Below are positions 62,186-64,000 of a DNA stretch of 64,000 nucleotides, one piece after another. Source of the stretch: Hetaerina americana. Its lineage: Eukaryota > Arthropoda > Insecta > Odonata > Calopterygidae. The notes beneath the pieces were generated by a model that saw only the letters and a program-made list of their open reading frames with translations, ran no database searches and was not told where the DNA came from. Where the stretch lies: NCBI GenBank assembly GCA_022747635.1, contig JAKTNV010000027.1, positions 1,489,501 through 1,553,500 on the forward strand, in the 5' to 3' direction. The position numbers were made by a program, and so were the translations under genes. The stretch's first letter is position 1; every line of letters begins with the position of its first letter.

Positions 62186-63116
62186 GCCGGTTTTACAATC
62201 GAGAGGTTATTAGAAAATGAATTTTCATTCGATCTAATTCGTGGAATGGGAGCTTTTGTATTCCAATCCTGAGACGAGTTGTCAATTTATTGAATTTATT
62301 TTGGAACATTAAATGAGGAGTTTCATCATTAGAAGTTTTAATGCATTGCCAGGAGGGTTCCTCCGAAGTGAAATGGCGATTGTTTTCTCTCAATTTATCC
62401 CCGGTGCCGAACGGAGAGTTCAAATGGGCCCTCCCTCCCTCCCCCTCTGGAACGGGGGTAATTATTTCCATATTTGGATCTTTCTTTCTGCAATTGCTTC
62501 ATCGTGATCATTCGCCCAAAGTCTTGGGCGGGTGTGTCAGTTGAGCCTTCGGGTTCCCCCTTTGGATCGCAGAGATAAAATTAATTCCGTCCCCCGGTCC
62601 ATGTATGGACGTCGGCCGCTTTAAAATAAATCATATCCCTCGACCAATCAGAGACATTCTGTTGAAGTGAAAACGATTTTGTCGGCCCTCGTCGTCATTA
62701 GGGAGAGAGATCTGGACCCCCTCTGACGGGAGAAATGGAGACTCGTGGGACTGTGAGTAGTAGCGAAAAATATTGCGCATTCTTTCCCACCGGCCTGATT
62801 TATTGCTGGTCGTCGTCGGCGGAGGACAACGCAGAAGAGAGCGGAAATTGAGCCGTTACCTCGGGGAATTAATTGTGAGGTGCCTTTTTTTTAAAAAAAA
62901 CGGGATATTAACGGTCGTCCAAATTTCCATCAATTAAAATTTAATATTGACCTTTCGAAAACCGGATTGATTGGAGAGCGATCTCTTTAAAATCCTGTCA
63001 AAGGGAAACCGTAGCTCATGGTCCAGACCAGAATATAGAACGCGTGCATGTTGAAGTGCTCTAAACTGCTTCAAAATAACGTGCTTAGGCTGATGATTAT
63101 AGGAAAATAAAGCAAG
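62186..63116. other. Unannotated single-copy DNA
   Basis: No gene or shared repeat. The section 62380-62880 is of moderate GC, contains GACCAATCAGAG (an inverted CCAAT-type motif, 62643-62654) and several ATTAATT motifs. It may be regulatory DNA. Confidence 0.4.
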
Positions 63117-64000
63117 TATGATGGTAGGCTGAAAAATAATGCAAACGTGCTTGTAGACCCCAAACAAAATGACCTTCAGAAGCACTCCTGATGGCATGTG
63201 GAAGTAACATTCCCCCCTCAAAACGCATGCATAGGTTTGAGGTCGTTACATTCATTCAGTGTATTTTGAGGAGAGGAAGTATGAAGACGTGTTCTAGTGC
63301 TATGTCAACGCGACTTTTCTCGAATCCAGAACTTGACACCTGCCTTCACTTCATCGTCCGAGGTACAGTGATTACCCTTGACGTGTCTCTTGAGTTGAAG
63401 AAAAAAATAAGAATTTCAAGGTGCAAGATCGGGGGAATAAGGAGGGTTTTGTTTTTCTCGTCCGTGAGACGGCGTGGTACCCATCGTGCACAGATTTTAT
63501 GGTATCCCAATTATTCAATAATGAAGCCGACACGTTCCTCGGAGATATTCCAATGTGGTTTGAGATACGCTCATGAGTGATTCGCCGGTAATTTCGATCA
63601 AATCTTAGACTAGTTTGCGATGTTCATCGCCTGTGGCAGTGATCGGACGTCCGCTGCGTTTTTCATCAACAATTATGGCTTTTCCAGGCTCGCAACCACG
63701 AAATTTTACTACCCATCGATTTACAGTAGACCTATTTACAGCATCGTTACCATAAAACAGCTTTTAAGCGACGATGAATCATCTCAGTAGGAGTCACTTT
63801 TTCAGCAGTTAAATATTCGATAACAGCACGCTGTTTAACTCTTGTTGACATAGCACTAGAACACGTCTCCATACTCCCGTTTCTCAAAATACAGTGGACG
63901 AATGAACGACCTCAAACCTGTGCATGCGTATTGAGGGGGATGTTACTTCCACATGTCATAAGGAGTGCTTCTGAAGGTCATTTTGTTTGTGGTCTACAAG
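63117..64000 (-). mobile_element. Mariner M4, rearranged copy with inverted ends
   Basis: The stretch 63117-63305 is the M4 5' leader in plus orientation. From 63306 the orientation switches: decayed transposase coding on the minus strand, including SDHCHRR at 63640, ITHERISNHIGISPRNVSAS near 63550 and VKQRAVIEYLTAEKVTPTE at 63830-63780. The same leader then appears inverted to 64000. The result is long inverted ends of at least 165 bp. The element continues beyond the window. Confidence 0.72.

Noticed and set aside
1..64000. CRISPR array, operons or bacterial genes
   Set aside because: There are no regularly spaced direct repeats with unique spacers, no ribosome-binding-site-led gene runs, and the content is typical of animal transposable elements.

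Overview
This window is eukaryotic repeat-rich nuclear DNA, most likely from an arthropod. I cannot name the species. The evidence is many mariner-type DNA transposon remnants with TA target duplications, tRNA-derived SINEs with A and B boxes, long (AT)n microsatellites, and 5'-truncated CR1-like and RTE-like retrotransposons. There is no operon structure, no rRNA gene and no CRISPR array. Nearly all recognisable coding potential comes from transposable elements. For readability I use working names: mariner families M1-M7, SINE families S1-S5, and CR1-like families A, B and C.

The clearest coding unit is an apparently intact Jockey-type non-LTR retrotransposon at 16687-21480. It has an ORF1 gag-like protein with three zinc knuckles and an ORF2 endonuclease/reverse transcriptase. 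A 13-bp target duplication flanks it inside an older S2 SINE. The second unit is a probable two-exon gene of unknown function at 36251-37728. Its second exon encodes a coiled coil and is broken by a 2-nt frame slip. A third coding remnant, at 10423-11046 on the minus strand, is a frameshifted SGNH-type esterase resembling those carried in CR1-clade ORF1. Two strong hairpins lie immediately beside it.

Layout. 1-10 kb: unique DNA, RTE-like copies, an M1 mariner nested in a CR1-like copy, M5, AT microsatellites and several SINEs. 10-16 kb: the esterase remnant, hairpins, and M4, M5 and M6 remnants. 16-23.8 kb: S2 SINEs, the Jockey element, SINE-in-SINE nesting, a 54-bp inverted repeat and a perfect 84-bp palindrome. 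24-35 kb: M2, a long unique stretch with a GC-rich promoter-like patch, M3 carrying two S1 SINEs, a second M1, then S4 and S1. 36-38 kb: the coiled-coil gene. 38-64 kb: many CR1-like 3' ends on both strands, M3/M4/M5/M7 remnants, a second RTE-like family, and GC-rich islands in otherwise featureless DNA.

The elements form layers of insertion: M1 in CR1-like B, M4 in CR1-like B, S1 in S2, S1 in M3, and Jockey in S2. The Jockey element and the two near-identical M1 copies look like the youngest insertions. Most other copies carry several stops, frameshifts or internal deletions. Boundaries of old elements were judged by eye from similarity between copies in this window and may be off by tens of bases.
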